In this document: positions 1-7,685 of the stretch, one piece after another
How the letters are laid out: each line of letters begins with the position of its first letter
Numbering within the stretch: position 1 is the stretch's first letter
Origin: an uncultured Faecalibacterium sp.
GTDB taxonomy: Bacteria; Bacillota; Clostridia; Oscillospirales; Ruminococcaceae
Reading direction: 5' to 3'
NCBI GenBank assembly: GCA_934561115.1
Contig: CAKTFS010000018.1
Span: 1 to 40,962 of the forward strand
Length of the DNA: 40,962 nucleotides
Translations under genes and position numbers: made by a program
The notes under the pieces: generated by a model
Told to the model about the DNA's origin: nothing
The model's database searches: none
Seen by the model: the letters and a program-made list of their open reading frames with translations, nothing else

Positions 1-86
1 GAAAATAGGTTCCGTTACAAGTTCTTTCGATATTGTTCAATTTTCAAGGTCCTGTGCGCCGCAGCCTTGCGGCTGACAGCTTATTT
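1..86 (-). other. Probable rRNA operon leader (transcript leaves the window)
   Basis: On the minus strand this stretch follows two tandem strong promoters. It contains a GC-rich hairpin (GCCGCAAGGCTGCGGC) and then CCTTGAAAATTGAACAA followed by CGAAAG, a kind of sequence typical of Firmicute 16S leaders and spacers. No coding frame is evident. I infer that a 16S rRNA gene starts just beyond position 1; the gene itself is not in the window. Confidence 0.55.
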
Positions 87-115
87 ATTTTATCACTTTC
101 GTGATAAATTGTCAA
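87..115 (-). promoter_or_regulatory. Strong sigma-A promoter P2 (probable rRNA promoter)
   Basis: Read on the minus strand, TTGACA (110-115) and TAAAAT (87-92) are separated by exactly 17 bp. The spacer holds a small palindrome (TTTATCACGAAAGTGATAAA). The -35 box is preceded by AAAAAAGTGC, the same sequence that precedes P1. Tandem near-consensus promoters feeding a non-coding leader are typical of rRNA operons. Confidence 0.7.
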
Positions 116-225
116 GCACTTTTTTGAAATATTTTTGAGATTCATTTTTGATTCTGTCGAATCTCTCTATTTAACGTCCATTTTGAAGTGTTTCGTTCTG
201 TCGGACGTCCGCCTGACAGTAATGT

Positions 226-254
226 ATTTTAGCACAGCATCCTTCAAAAAGCAA
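226..254 (-). promoter_or_regulatory. Sigma-A promoter P1 (probable rRNA promoter)
   Basis: On the minus strand TTGCTT (249-254), a 17-bp spacer and TAAAAT (226-231). The AAAAAAGTGC upstream block is shared with P2 about 139 bp further on. The promoter lies about 85 bp after the sigF stop, and between P1 and P2 there is no gene, only a GAGATTC inverted repeat around 137-168. Confidence 0.6.
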
Positions 255-337
255 GCACTTTTTTACAATTTTTACGCCAAAATCTTTCTTTTGACTTTTT
301 GCCCAGTTTTTTACATTTTTTATAGACACTTCCTCCC

Positions 338-1012
338 TTATTCCTCCAAAAGCCGGGTGCGCAGCCGGATCAGGATCTTGCGTTCCCGCCGGGAGATCTG
401 TACCTGAGTCGTGTGCAGCGCTTTTGCGGTCTCGCTCTGGGTGCGGTTGCCATAAAAGCGCAGACGGATCAGCTGCTTGTCCTGCTCCGGCAGTGCTTCG
501 ATCACCTCAGCCAGACTGATCCTATCCGCCAGCTCCTCCTCCGGGGATTCCACCGGGATATCCAACTGCCGGTCCCCGTCCTCACCGCCCTCCGGGGTCA
601 GACTCATGGCGGGCTGCGAAGCTTGTATGGCAAGGGCCACATTCTCTATCGGTTCATCCAGCTGCTCTGCCAGCTGCTGCAAGGTAGGCTCTGCGCCGCA
701 CAGCTTCATGGTATGCTCCCGTGCTGCCTGTACCCGCATTCCCAGCTCTTTCAGGGAGCGGCTCACCTTGACCGTGCCCCCATCCCGGAACAGCTTTTTG
801 ATCTCGCCAAGGATCACCGGCACGGCATAGGTGGAAAAGCACACGCCCCGGCTCTCGTCAAAATTATCATAGGCTTTGATGAGCCCCACGCAGCCTGCGC
901 TGTACAGATCGTCATACTCCATGCCGCGCCCACGGAATCTGCCCGCACAGGCGTGCACCAGCCCCAGATTCTGTGTGATGAATGCTTCCCGCCGGGTCTT
1001 ATCCGTTACCAT
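338..1012 (-). CDS. sigF: RNA polymerase sporulation sigma factor, SigF type
   Basis: Sigma-70 family factor of the SigB/F/G group, 224 aa. Region 2 is clear (AGRFRGRGMEYDDLYSAGCVG, then FSTYAVPVILGEIKKLFRD), region 3 follows (VSRSLKELG), and region 4 ends in a helix-turn-helix (QSETAKALHTTQVQISRRE). It is the last gene of an spoIIAA-spoIIAB-sigF operon, the order found in spore formers, which supports SigF over SigG. In Bacillus SigF directs early forespore transcription and is held inactive by SpoIIAB. It is shorter than the roughly 255 aa of Bacillus SigF. The gap to spoIIAB is 20 bp. If the host is Faecalibacterium-like, which is described as non-sporulating, its role may have changed or be vestigial, though all three reading frames are intact. 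Confidence 0.88.
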   Translation of the reverse strand: MVTDKTRREAFITQNLGLVHACAGRFRGRGMEYDDLYSAGCVGLIKAYDNFDESRGVCFSTYAVPVILGEIKKLFRDGGTVKVSRSLKELGMRVQAAREHTMKLCGAEPTLQQLAEQLDEPIENVALAIQASQPAMSLTPEGGEDGDRQLDIPVESPEEELADRISLAEVIEALPEQDKQLIRLRFYGNRTQSETAKALHTTQVQISRRERKILIRLRTRLLEE

Positions 1013-1032
1013 ATACCGGACCGCCTTTCTTT

Positions 1033-1473
1033 TTATGTAGGCTCCCGCCGGGACAGACGCTTGACCAGCAGCACCTTTGTACCCTTGCCGGGCTTTGAGG
1101 TGACCTTTACCCTGTCCATGAAGCTTTGCATCACCGCAAAGCCCAGGCCGGAACGTTCCTCTGGGTTGCCGGTGGTGAACAAGGGCTGCATGGCCTGTTC
1201 CACATTGGGGATGCCGATGCCCTTATCCGTAATGGTGATGTGCACCTCCCGGTCGGGGTAGACCGCTATGGTCATGCACACCGGCCCGATCCGCTCCGGG
1301 TAGGCGTGGACGATGCAGTTAGTCACCGCCTCGGACACCGCCGTCTTCAAGTCGGCCAGCTGCGGCACAGTGGGGTCGTACCGTGCCAGAAAGGCCGCCG
1401 TGACGCCGCGGGCGTAGGCCTCGTTGCTGCTGAGGGAATCGAACTGGATGCGGGTAGTGTTTTCTGCTTTCAT
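1033..1473 (-). CDS. spoIIAB: Anti-sigma F factor / serine protein kinase SpoIIAB
   Basis: A 146-aa GHKL-type kinase and anti-sigma factor. The ATP-binding boxes are visible: N box EAVTNCIVHAYP (about residues 48-59), G1 box DKGIGIPN, and G2-like RSGLGFAVMQSFMD. In Bacillus this protein binds SigF and phosphorylates SpoIIAA on serine. The ATG at 1473 is chosen because it overlaps the spoIIAA stop as ATGA and matches the family's usual length. The longer open frame upstream reads out of frame through spoIIAA and is not used. Confidence 0.9.
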   Translation of the reverse strand: MKAENTTRIQFDSLSSNEAYARGVTAAFLARYDPTVPQLADLKTAVSEAVTNCIVHAYPERIGPVCMTIAVYPDREVHITITDKGIGIPNVEQAMQPLFTTGNPEERSGLGFAVMQSFMDRVKVTSKPGKGTKVLLVKRLSRREPT

Positions 1474-1793
1474 TGCGCATTCTCCTTTTCTGTGTTCTCC
1501 GTACAGGGGATGCCTGCCAGCCGCAGGACTTTTTGCAGCTGTGCGGGGGCGTGCTGCAGCCGCAGGCTCGTGCCCAGAACGCGGGCGCAGCGCTGCCGCC
1601 CAAGAATAAGCCCGATGCCGGAGGAATCCATAAAACCCACCCCGCCAAGGTCTATGATCAAGGTGCGGGGGCTGCGGCTGACCAGTGCATCGTCCAGCTG
1701 CATCCGCAGGCTCTGGGCGGCATCGTGGTCGATTTCCCCCGCCAGATAGGCGTACAGGGTCTCCCCTGCCGCGCTGAAGGTCACCGTTGCCAT
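1470..1793 (-). CDS. spoIIAA: Anti-sigma F factor antagonist SpoIIAA (STAS domain)
   Basis: A 107-aa STAS-domain protein. The core reads LIIDLGGVGFMDSSGIGLILGR; the serine in the DSSG motif is the site phosphorylated by SpoIIAB in Bacillus. Dephosphorylated SpoIIAA frees SigF by binding SpoIIAB. The start at 1793 is preceded by AAAGGAGATGG at good spacing; an ATG 45 bp further upstream (1838) lies inside a terminator hairpin and is unlikely. The stop overlaps spoIIAB by 4 nt. Only about 30 bp separate this start from the upstream terminator, so where its promoter lies is unclear. Confidence 0.88.
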   Translation of the reverse strand: MATVTFSAAGETLYAYLAGEIDHDAAQSLRMQLDDALVSRSPRTLIIDLGGVGFMDSSGIGLILGRQRCARVLGTSLRLQHAPAQLQKVLRLAGIPCTENTEKENAQ

Positions 1794-1815
1794 TGCTTGT
1801 CCATCTCCTTTTTGC

Positions 1816-1857
1816 AAAATAAAAGATCCCGTACACATAGCTTCAGTGTACGGGATC
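1816..1857 (-). terminator. Intrinsic terminator after the folC-like gene
   Basis: A perfect 12-bp stem (1825-1836 with 1846-1857, GATCCCGTACAC and its complement) has a 9-nt loop. On the minus strand it is followed by TTTTATTTT. It lies between the FolC-like gene and spoIIAA and should end the valS-vanZ-folC transcript. Confidence 0.85.
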
Positions 1858-1891
1858 CTCGGGTTATTTTTTAGAAAAAGCTGTCGGCGGC

Positions 1892-3157
1892 TTACGCCTT
1901 TGCCAGCAGTTCGGCAGCTTCCAGCGCTGCCGCCTCGCTGCCGCAGACCAACAGGCCGCGGCGGGTGTTGGCGTGCGCCAGCTGCACTGCTTCGTCCAGA
2001 CTGGTGCAGAGCTGGGCGTCAAAGTGATATTTTGCTTTCTCGGTCAGACGCCGGGTCAGCTGCTCCTCCACACCGGCGAGCGTGACGAGATACACCTTAT
2101 CAAAGGGGCTCTCGCTCATGCCGGGCATGGTGGACTTATCCTTTTTCTGCTCCTCGGGGCTCAGGCCAGTCTCCAGCGCGGAGAAGAAGGCTTCGGCGCC
2201 CTCCTCCTCGGTCAGGCCGATGATGGCGCTCATGTGGCGCACCTTGGCCATGTTCAACACGCGCAGCAGCGCAGCCGCCTGCTGCGGGGTGCGGCAGGCA
2301 TCCAGAATGACCAGCGGGCGTTGAGAAAGCACCCGGATGCTGCAGCGGTTGTCCACGGCAGCAATGCCCTCCAGTATGGCTTCATCGGAGATGTCCACCC
2401 CCTTGCGGCAGAGCGCCAGCGCCAGCTCCACCGCCATGGCGGCGTTGCCTGCGGCGTGACGTCCCAGAAAGGCCAGCGGCACTGTGTAGCCGCCGTAGTC
2501 CACCCGGCTGGCGAACTGCTCCGCTTCCAAAAAGGTGATATCCTCCGGGTCGGGCACTACCAGCTCGCAGCCGCATTTACCTGCTGCCACGATCAGCTCG
2601 CTGAGCACCGCCTTGGGCTGCTCCGGTGCGGTGACGCAGATACTGTCCTTGCGCATCACGCCGCCTGCCAGCGCAGCCAGACGTTCCACCGAGCGGCTCA
2701 CGCCATCCGGCCCCACCGCTGTGACGGCGCACACCGGCATTTGGGGCAGTGCCGCAGCCAGACCTGCGTCCGGCAGCTCTACCACCGCCAATGTGCAGCC
2801 GGCCTCGCCAAAGCAGTATGCCGCAGCGGCAAGCTCCGCAGCCTGCAGGGGCAGCTCCTCATGGGCGGCAAGGGCATCGGCGGCGCGGCACAGCAGTACC
2901 TCGTCCACCGGCTCGCCTGCCACCCGGATACGGGCTGCAAGGGGCTCGCATCCGGCATGGTAGGCACCGGCACGGATGCCCTGCGCGTGCAGGATGGCCG
3001 TCAGCAGACGTGCCACCGCTGTTTTGCCGGCAGTGCCTGCCACGCCCACGAACTGCACCTGCTGCACCGAAGCGGGCAGCAGCGCGCCCAGCTGTTCCGG
3101 GTCGGCAAAGCCGTCCGGCAGAGCTGCAAAATACTGATTTGCCTGTTGGATGGTCAT
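1892..3157 (-). CDS. Divergent FolC/Mur ligase-family protein
   Basis: A 421-aa protein with the layout of folylpolyglutamate/dihydrofolate synthase: P-loop GVAGTAGKTAV (about residues 36-46), a central ligase domain, FLGRHAAGNAAMAVE matching the family's L-x-G-x-H-Q-x-x-NA block, and a C-terminal domain. Several usual FolC signatures are altered: no SPHL after the P-loop, no GLGGRLDATN block, and DACRTP where DGAHNP is expected. ATP binding looks possible, but normal folate polyglutamylation is doubtful. The start at 3157 is supported by AAAGGAG and an ATGA overlap with the upstream vanZ-like gene. It closes the valS-vanZ-folC transcription unit. It may be a paralogue with a new substrate or a decaying enzyme. 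Confidence 0.65.
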   Translation of the reverse strand: MTIQQANQYFAALPDGFADPEQLGALLPASVQQVQFVGVAGTAGKTAVARLLTAILHAQGIRAGAYHAGCEPLAARIRVAGEPVDEVLLCRAADALAAHEELPLQAAELAAAAYCFGEAGCTLAVVELPDAGLAAALPQMPVCAVTAVGPDGVSRSVERLAALAGGVMRKDSICVTAPEQPKAVLSELIVAAGKCGCELVVPDPEDITFLEAEQFASRVDYGGYTVPLAFLGRHAAGNAAMAVELALALCRKGVDISDEAILEGIAAVDNRCSIRVLSQRPLVILDACRTPQQAAALLRVLNMAKVRHMSAIIGLTEEEGAEAFFSALETGLSPEEQKKDKSTMPGMSESPFDKVYLVTLAGVEEQLTRRLTEKAKYHFDAQLCTSLDEAVQLAHANTRRGLLVCGSEAAALEAAELLAKA

Positions 3158-3666
3158 TCGTGTCTCCTTTTCATGTGATAATACAGCCCCTCGCAGGCCA
3201 GCAGCAGCACGATGGCGACAAGGATGCCGGCCAGAACACCGGCAGAATCCAGCCACACATCGGTGACCTGACTGCTGCGCCCCTCCGAGAAGAGCTGAAT
3301 GGTCTCATCGGTCAGCGCTGTCAGCACACCGCCCAGCATGGGCACGGTGATATGCCGCAGCGGGTGACGGCTGTACACCCGCATACAGAGCATGAGCAGA
3401 AAGCCCTCCAGCATATACTCGCAAAAGTGTGCCAGCTTGCGCACGATGTGCATGGTCAGGCGGTCGGCCAGCCCCGGATGCCCCAGACGGCGCAGAATGA
3501 TGCGCATCCATGCCAGCACCCGGCCGCTTGCGCCGGAGGAGACCGTTGCCACCGCCATGGAGTTGGAAAAGATGAACCAGATGCAGGCGATCAGTGCGAC
3601 AGTAAAGACCACCCGCCCCGCAATGACCCACAACGAGGTGCGTTGCGTATCGTTATAGCGTTCCAC
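3154..3666 (-). CDS. VanZ family membrane protein
   Basis: About 170 aa, polytopic, with the VanZ pattern: RKLAHFCEYMLEGFLLML (conserved K-x-x-H-x-x-E-Y), then a TDETIQLFSEGRSSQVTDVWLDSAG segment, and a closing hydrophobic helix. VanZ-family proteins are small integral membrane proteins; VanZ itself gives low-level teicoplanin resistance by an unclear route, and most members have no known role. No ATG is well placed, so I choose the GTG at 3666, which overlaps the end of valS by a few bases of spacing and gives the family length. A start further upstream inside valS cannot be excluded. The stop overlaps the folC-like start by 4 nt, so translation is probably coupled. Confidence 0.72.
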   Translation of the reverse strand: MERYNDTQRTSLWVIAGRVVFTVALIACIWFIFSNSMAVATVSSGASGRVLAWMRIILRRLGHPGLADRLTMHIVRKLAHFCEYMLEGFLLMLCMRVYSRHPLRHITVPMLGGVLTALTDETIQLFSEGRSSQVTDVWLDSAGVLAGILVAIVLLLACEGLYYHMKRRHE

Positions 3667-3670
3667 AGTC

Positions 3671-6376
3671 TCAACCCAGAGCCTTGATGCTCTGCTCAAT
3701 GTTGGCCAGCTTGTCCTGACTCTTGGCGAACTTTGCGCGGATATCCTCCACCAGAGCCGCCGGGGCACGCTCCACGAACTTGGGGTTGTTCAGCTGGTTG
3801 CCGAACATGGCCATTTCCTTTTCAGCCTTGGCCTTTTCCTTGTTCAGGCGTGCCAGCTCCTTCTCGCGGTCGATCAGCTCCATCATGGGGATAAAGCCGC
3901 GGGCTGCGTGGGTGGACACCTGCACCATGCCGTCGGTGCTGCCCTCGTACTTTTCGGTAAAGGCCACATCGGTAGCAAAGGCAAACTTTGCCAGATAGAC
4001 CTGCGCGTTCTGGAAGGGGGCTGCGTCGGCAGTCTCGATGATCATGCTGGTCTTTTTAGCGGGGTGCACGTTCATCTCGGTGCGCATGGTACGCACAGCC
4101 TTGATATAATCCATCACCTTTTCAAAGGCTTCCTCCTCGGCGGCCCAGTTGTGGGCAGCGTCAAAGGTAGGCCATGCCTGCGTCATGATGGTCTCGGCAG
4201 AGCCGGGCAGAGCCTGATACAGTTCCTCGGTGATGAAGGGCATGAAGGGGTGCAGCAGCTTGAGTGCCTTATCCAGCACATACACCAGCACACGGCGGGC
4301 GGTATCGGCCTGCTGTGCATCGCCGGAGTTCAGGCGGGGCTTTGCGATCTCGATGAACCAGTCGCAGTAGACGTCCCAGATAAAGCTGTTGATCTTGGCA
4401 GCAGCCAGACCCATCTCGTAATGATCCAGATTGTCGGTCATGGCACCGGCCACCTGATTCAGCTTGGTCAGCACCCACTTGTCACTCATGTCCAGCAGCT
4501 CCTCGCTGGGCAGACCCGGCTCAAAGTCCTCGGGCAGGTTCATCAGCACAAAGCGGGTGGCGTTCCACAGCTTATTGGCAAAATTGCGGGCAGCCTCCAC
4601 CTTCTTTTCGATATAGCGCATATCGTTGCCCGGGGTGGAGCCGTCCACCAGCATAAAGCGCAGAGCGTCTGCGCCGTACTGGGCAATGACCTCCAGCGGG
4701 TCGATGCCGTTGCCAAGGCTCTTGGACATCTTGCGGCCCTGACTGTCGCGGACGATGCCGTGGATGCAGACCGTATCAAAGGGTGCCTTGCCGGTGTAAG
4801 CCAGACCGGAGAAGATCATGCGGCTGACCCAGAAGCCGATGATATCGTAACCGGTGACCAGCGTATTGGTGGGGTAGAAATACTTGAGGTCAGCACTGTC
4901 CTCGTTGGGCCAGCCCAGCGTGCTGAACGGCCACAGTGCAGAGGAAAACCAGGTATCCAGCGTGTCGGGGTCCTGCGTCAGCTTTGCGCCGCCGCACTTG
5001 GGGCAGGTGCAGGGAGCAGACTTTGCCACCACGGTCTCGCCGCAGTCGTCGCAGTACCAGGCCGGGATCTGGTGACCCCACCACAGCTGGCGGCTGATGC
5101 ACCAGTCACGGGTGTTCTTCATCCAGTTCATATAGTTCTTGGTAAAGCGCTCGGGCACAAACTTGATTTCGCCCTTCTCCACGCTCTCGATGGCGGGCTT
5201 TGCCAGCGGCTCCATCTTGACGAACCACTGCTTGGAGATCATGGGCTCGATGGTGGAGTGGCAGCGGTAGCAGGTGCCCACCTCGTGCTTCAGAGGCTCG
5301 GTCTCCTTCAGGAAGCCGCCCTCCTTCAGGTCTGCCAGAATGGCCTTGCGGGCTTCCAGTGCGGTCATGCCGGCGTACTTGCCGCAGTCCAGCACATGGG
5401 GCTCGTTGACGGTGTTCTTACCGGCGGCAAACAGGGCATCGGCGGCGGCCTTGTCGGCAGCGCCGGTCATGTGGCCGTCGTAGGTAAACACGCGCACAAT
5501 GGGCAGGTCGTGACGCAGACCCACCTCAAAGTCGTTGGGGTCGTGGGCGGGGGTGATCTTTACGACACCGGTGCCCTTGGTCATATCGGCGTGCTCATCG
5601 CAGACGATGGGGATCTCCTTATTCAGCAGGGGCAGCACCACATGGCAGCCGTGCAGATGCGCGTAGCGGGGATCCTCGCCGTTGATAGCCACAGCGGTAT
5701 CGCCCAGCATGGTCTCGGGGCGGGTGGTGGCCAGCTCCAGCATCTCGCCGGTCTCCTTGACCGGGTACAGCAGGTGCCAGAAGCTGCCGTCCTTCTCCTC
5801 GTACTCCACCTCAGCGTCGGAAATGGAGGTGTTGCAGTGGGGGCACCAGTTGACCATGCGGTTGCCGCGGTAGATCAGCCCCTTGTCGTACAGACGCACG
5901 AACACTTCCTTGACAGCCTCAGAGCAGCCCTCGTCCATGGTAAAGCGCTCGCGCTCCCAGTCGCAGCTGCTGCCCAGCTTTTTCAGCTGGCTGACGATGC
6001 GGTTGCCGTACTTGGTCTTCCATGCCCATGCGCGCTCCAGAAAACCGTCGCGGCCGACCATCTCCTTGGTCAGGCCCTCGGCGCGCATGGCCTCCACCAC
6101 CTTGGCCTCGGTAGCAATGGAGGCGTGGTCGGTGCCGGGTACCCACAGGGCGGCATAGCCCTGCATCCGCTTGGTGCGGATGAGGATATCCTGCATGGTG
6201 TTATCCACCGCATGACCCATGTGCAGCTGACCGGTAACGTTCGGTGGCGGCATCACGATGGTATAGGGTTTCTTGTCCGGATCGGCCTTCGTGTGGAAGT
6301 AGCCGCCGTCCAGCCAGAACTGGTAGATACGATCTTCCACCTGACTGGGATCGTACTGCTTTGCAAGCTCTTTCAT
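3671..6376 (-). CDS. valS: Valyl-tRNA synthetase
   Basis: Class I synthetase of 901 aa that charges tRNA-Val. The HIGH-type motif is PPPNVTGQLHMGHA (HMGH at about residues 52-55) and the KMSKS motif is in GRKMSKSLGNGIDP. The CP1 editing domain lies between (ATTRPETMLGDTAVA, DEHADMTKGTGVVKITPAHDPND), and a zinc-ribbon-like CDDCGETV...CTCPKCGG segment follows. The C-terminal coiled coil typical of ValRS is clear (MELIDREKELARLNKEKAKA onward). The start at 6376 has GGGAGGA upstream. A T-box leader with its own terminator precedes it, so expression should follow uncharged tRNA-Val. Confidence 0.97.
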   Translation of the reverse strand: MKELAKQYDPSQVEDRIYQFWLDGGYFHTKADPDKKPYTIVMPPPNVTGQLHMGHAVDNTMQDILIRTKRMQGYAALWVPGTDHASIATEAKVVEAMRAEGLTKEMVGRDGFLERAWAWKTKYGNRIVSQLKKLGSSCDWERERFTMDEGCSEAVKEVFVRLYDKGLIYRGNRMVNWCPHCNTSISDAEVEYEEKDGSFWHLLYPVKETGEMLELATTRPETMLGDTAVAINGEDPRYAHLHGCHVVLPLLNKEIPIVCDEHADMTKGTGVVKITPAHDPNDFEVGLRHDLPIVRVFTYDGHMTGAADKAAADALFAAGKNTVNEPHVLDCGKYAGMTALEARKAILADLKEGGFLKETEPLKHEVGTCYRCHSTIEPMISKQWFVKMEPLAKPAIESVEKGEIKFVPERFTKNYMNWMKNTRDWCISRQLWWGHQIPAWYCDDCGETVVAKSAPCTCPKCGGAKLTQDPDTLDTWFSSALWPFSTLGWPNEDSADLKYFYPTNTLVTGYDIIGFWVSRMIFSGLAYTGKAPFDTVCIHGIVRDSQGRKMSKSLGNGIDPLEVIAQYGADALRFMLVDGSTPGNDMRYIEKKVEAARNFANKLWNATRFVLMNLPEDFEPGLPSEELLDMSDKWVLTKLNQVAGAMTDNLDHYEMGLAAAKINSFIWDVYCDWFIEIAKPRLNSGDAQQADTARRVLVYVLDKALKLLHPFMPFITEELYQALPGSAETIMTQAWPTFDAAHNWAAEEEAFEKVMDYIKAVRTMRTEMNVHPAKKTSMIIETADAAPFQNAQVYLAKFAFATDVAFTEKYEGSTDGMVQVSTHAARGFIPMMELIDREKELARLNKEKAKAEKEMAMFGNQLNNPKFVERAPAALVEDIRAKFAKSQDKLANIEQSIKALG

Positions 6377-6662
6377 AGTGTCCTCCCAAAAATTTGATGA
6401 AGTGGGACGCAAAAAGCCGTCCCACGGAGCGTTCCATGGGACGGCTGTAAATACATGACCGCGGTACCACCCAAATTGCGCGGAAAGCTCCACGCCCCTT
6501 GATGCCCCTGTAACGTAGGGCAGCCCCGAAAGCGGCTTACCGGCAAGGCTCACCGCTTCTGCTCCAAAGTGACAGTGCCCCGCCGGTATCCCGCCGGGTT
6601 TTCAGCTGCCCCCGGCTCTCTGTGCGGTCCCAGACGATGCACACTCTTTTTCAACGCATTTA
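6377..6662 (-). promoter_or_regulatory. T-box riboswitch leader of valS (tRNA-Val)
   Basis: An untranslated leader of about 286 nt on the minus strand. The T-box sequence GGGTGGTACCGCG lies at 6459-6472 and would pair with the tRNA acceptor end. It is followed by a terminator (10-bp stem 6415-6424 with 6437-6446, then TTTTT). Upstream are stem I elements (AGAGAG, GGAGCAG) and CTACGTTACAGGG, common before the antiterminator. A GTC at 6571-6573, in ACTGTCACTTT, is the likely specifier codon for valine. The family mechanism is transcription antitermination by uncharged tRNA. Confidence 0.9.
6415..6446 (-). terminator. Regulated terminator of the valS T-box
   Basis: On the minus strand AGCCGTCCCA pairs perfectly with TGGGACGGCT across a 12-nt loop and is followed by TTTTT. 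The 5' arm begins 12 nt after the T-box sequence, so antiterminator and terminator are mutually exclusive. Confidence 0.88.
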
Positions 6663-6669
6663 TAAAAAG

Positions 6670-6698
6670 AATATAGCGTTTTTTGTGGGATTTGTCAA
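6670..6698 (-). promoter_or_regulatory. Sigma-A promoter of valS
   Basis: On the minus strand TTGACA (6693-6698), a 17-bp spacer and TATATT (6670-6675). The -35 box directly abuts the stop codon of the upstream glycosyltransferase gene (6699). Transcription would start near 6662, at the 5' end of the T-box leader. Confidence 0.85.
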
Positions 6699-7685
6699 TC
6701 AGTTTTTCAAACCTTTCACCCACTGCACCAGTTTCCACACCTTTGCGCCCAGATGCGGACAGCAGCTCACCATCAGTGCCTGCAGCTTCTGGCTTTTGTG
6801 CTCTGACGGGATCTTCCACGCGGCGTGACGGTGCATTCTTGCCATCTCCAGCAGTGTTTTTTCCTTTTCCGGGTCCCGCTCCGGCTGGTTGACCAGCCGG
6901 AAATACACCTCGGCACAGGACATGATGCAGCGCTGCTCCGTAGTGCTGCGGAAAGGCTCCGGCTGCTCCTTTACCAGCTGCCAGACCCGTTCCCACGCCA
7001 GCGCCGCCGTGTAAAAGCGCAGGCTCGGCTCCTGCCGCACGGCAGAGCTTGGACGTTCAAGGTAGGCATACAGCGGGCAGTTCAAAAACGCCAGACTGCC
7101 CGCCTTGAGAAATTCCGTTACAAAAAACAGAGCATCCTCCCCGTAAAACAGCGCCGGGTCAAAGCGGACATCCTGCAGCAGTTCCCGGTGGGTCAGCATC
7201 CGCCAGCAGTGCCCGCCGCTCCATTCCCGCATCCACGAGTAGTTTTCCGCCGTGATCTTCTGCGGTGCCGGGCACTCGGTCACTGTCCACAGAGTCTCGT
7301 TTTCCTGTATGCTGCGGTAGCGGCACATGGCCATACGGGTGCCGCAGCTGCACAAGGCATCGTACAGCCATTCCAGATACTGCGGCAGCACAAGGTCATC
7401 GGAATCCACAAATCCGATGTACTCGCCCCTTGCCACATCCAACCCAAAATTGCGTGCCGAGGACACCCCGCCGTTTTCCTTGCTGAAAATACGCACCCGG
7501 TCATCCTGTGCCGCATAGCGCTGCATGATCTGCCAGCAGCCGTCCGGCGAGCCATCGTTTACAACGATCATCTCAAAATTCCGGTAGGTCTGTGCCAGCA
7601 GGCTGTCCAGACACGCAGGCAGATACTTTTCCACCTTGTAGACCGGTATGATCACCGAGATCAGGGGGCTTTTTTCCGTATTCAT
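6699..7685 (-). CDS. Family 2 glycosyltransferase
   Basis: A 328-aa GT-A fold enzyme. The N-terminus LISVIIPVYKVEKYLPACLDS, VVNDGSPDG, NGGVSSARNFGLDVARGEYIGFVDSDD give the nucleotide-sugar site and the DxD metal motif (about residues 90-95). No clear membrane segment is seen. It is probably cytoplasmic and transfers a sugar to a lipid-linked glycan. The start at 7685 overlaps the flippase stop as ATGA. It is the last gene of a metF-GT2-flippase-GT2 operon and is a paralogue of the GT at 9229-10218. The sugar and acceptor cannot be read from the sequence. Confidence 0.9.
   Translation of the reverse strand: MNTEKSPLISVIIPVYKVEKYLPACLDSLLAQTYRNFEMIVVNDGSPDGCWQIMQRYAAQDDRVRIFSKENGGVSSARNFGLDVARGEYIGFVDSDDLVLPQYLEWLYDALCSCGTRMAMCRYRSIQENETLWTVTECPAPQKITAENYSWMREWSGGHCWRMLTHRELLQDVRFDPALFYGEDALFFVTEFLKAGSLAFLNCPLYAYLERPSSAVRQEPSLRFYTAALAWERVWQLVKEQPEPFRSTTEQRCIMSCAEVYFRLVNQPERDPEKEKTLLEMARMHRHAAWKIPSEHKSQKLQALMVSCCPHLGAKVWKLVQWVKGLKN

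Noticed and set aside
3908..6397. An 829-codon open frame on the plus strand opposite valS
   Set aside because: It is the mirror frame of a GC-rich real gene: valS motifs, start and T-box leader are unambiguous on the minus strand, and the plus-strand product (His/Gly/Leu-rich) matches no family.
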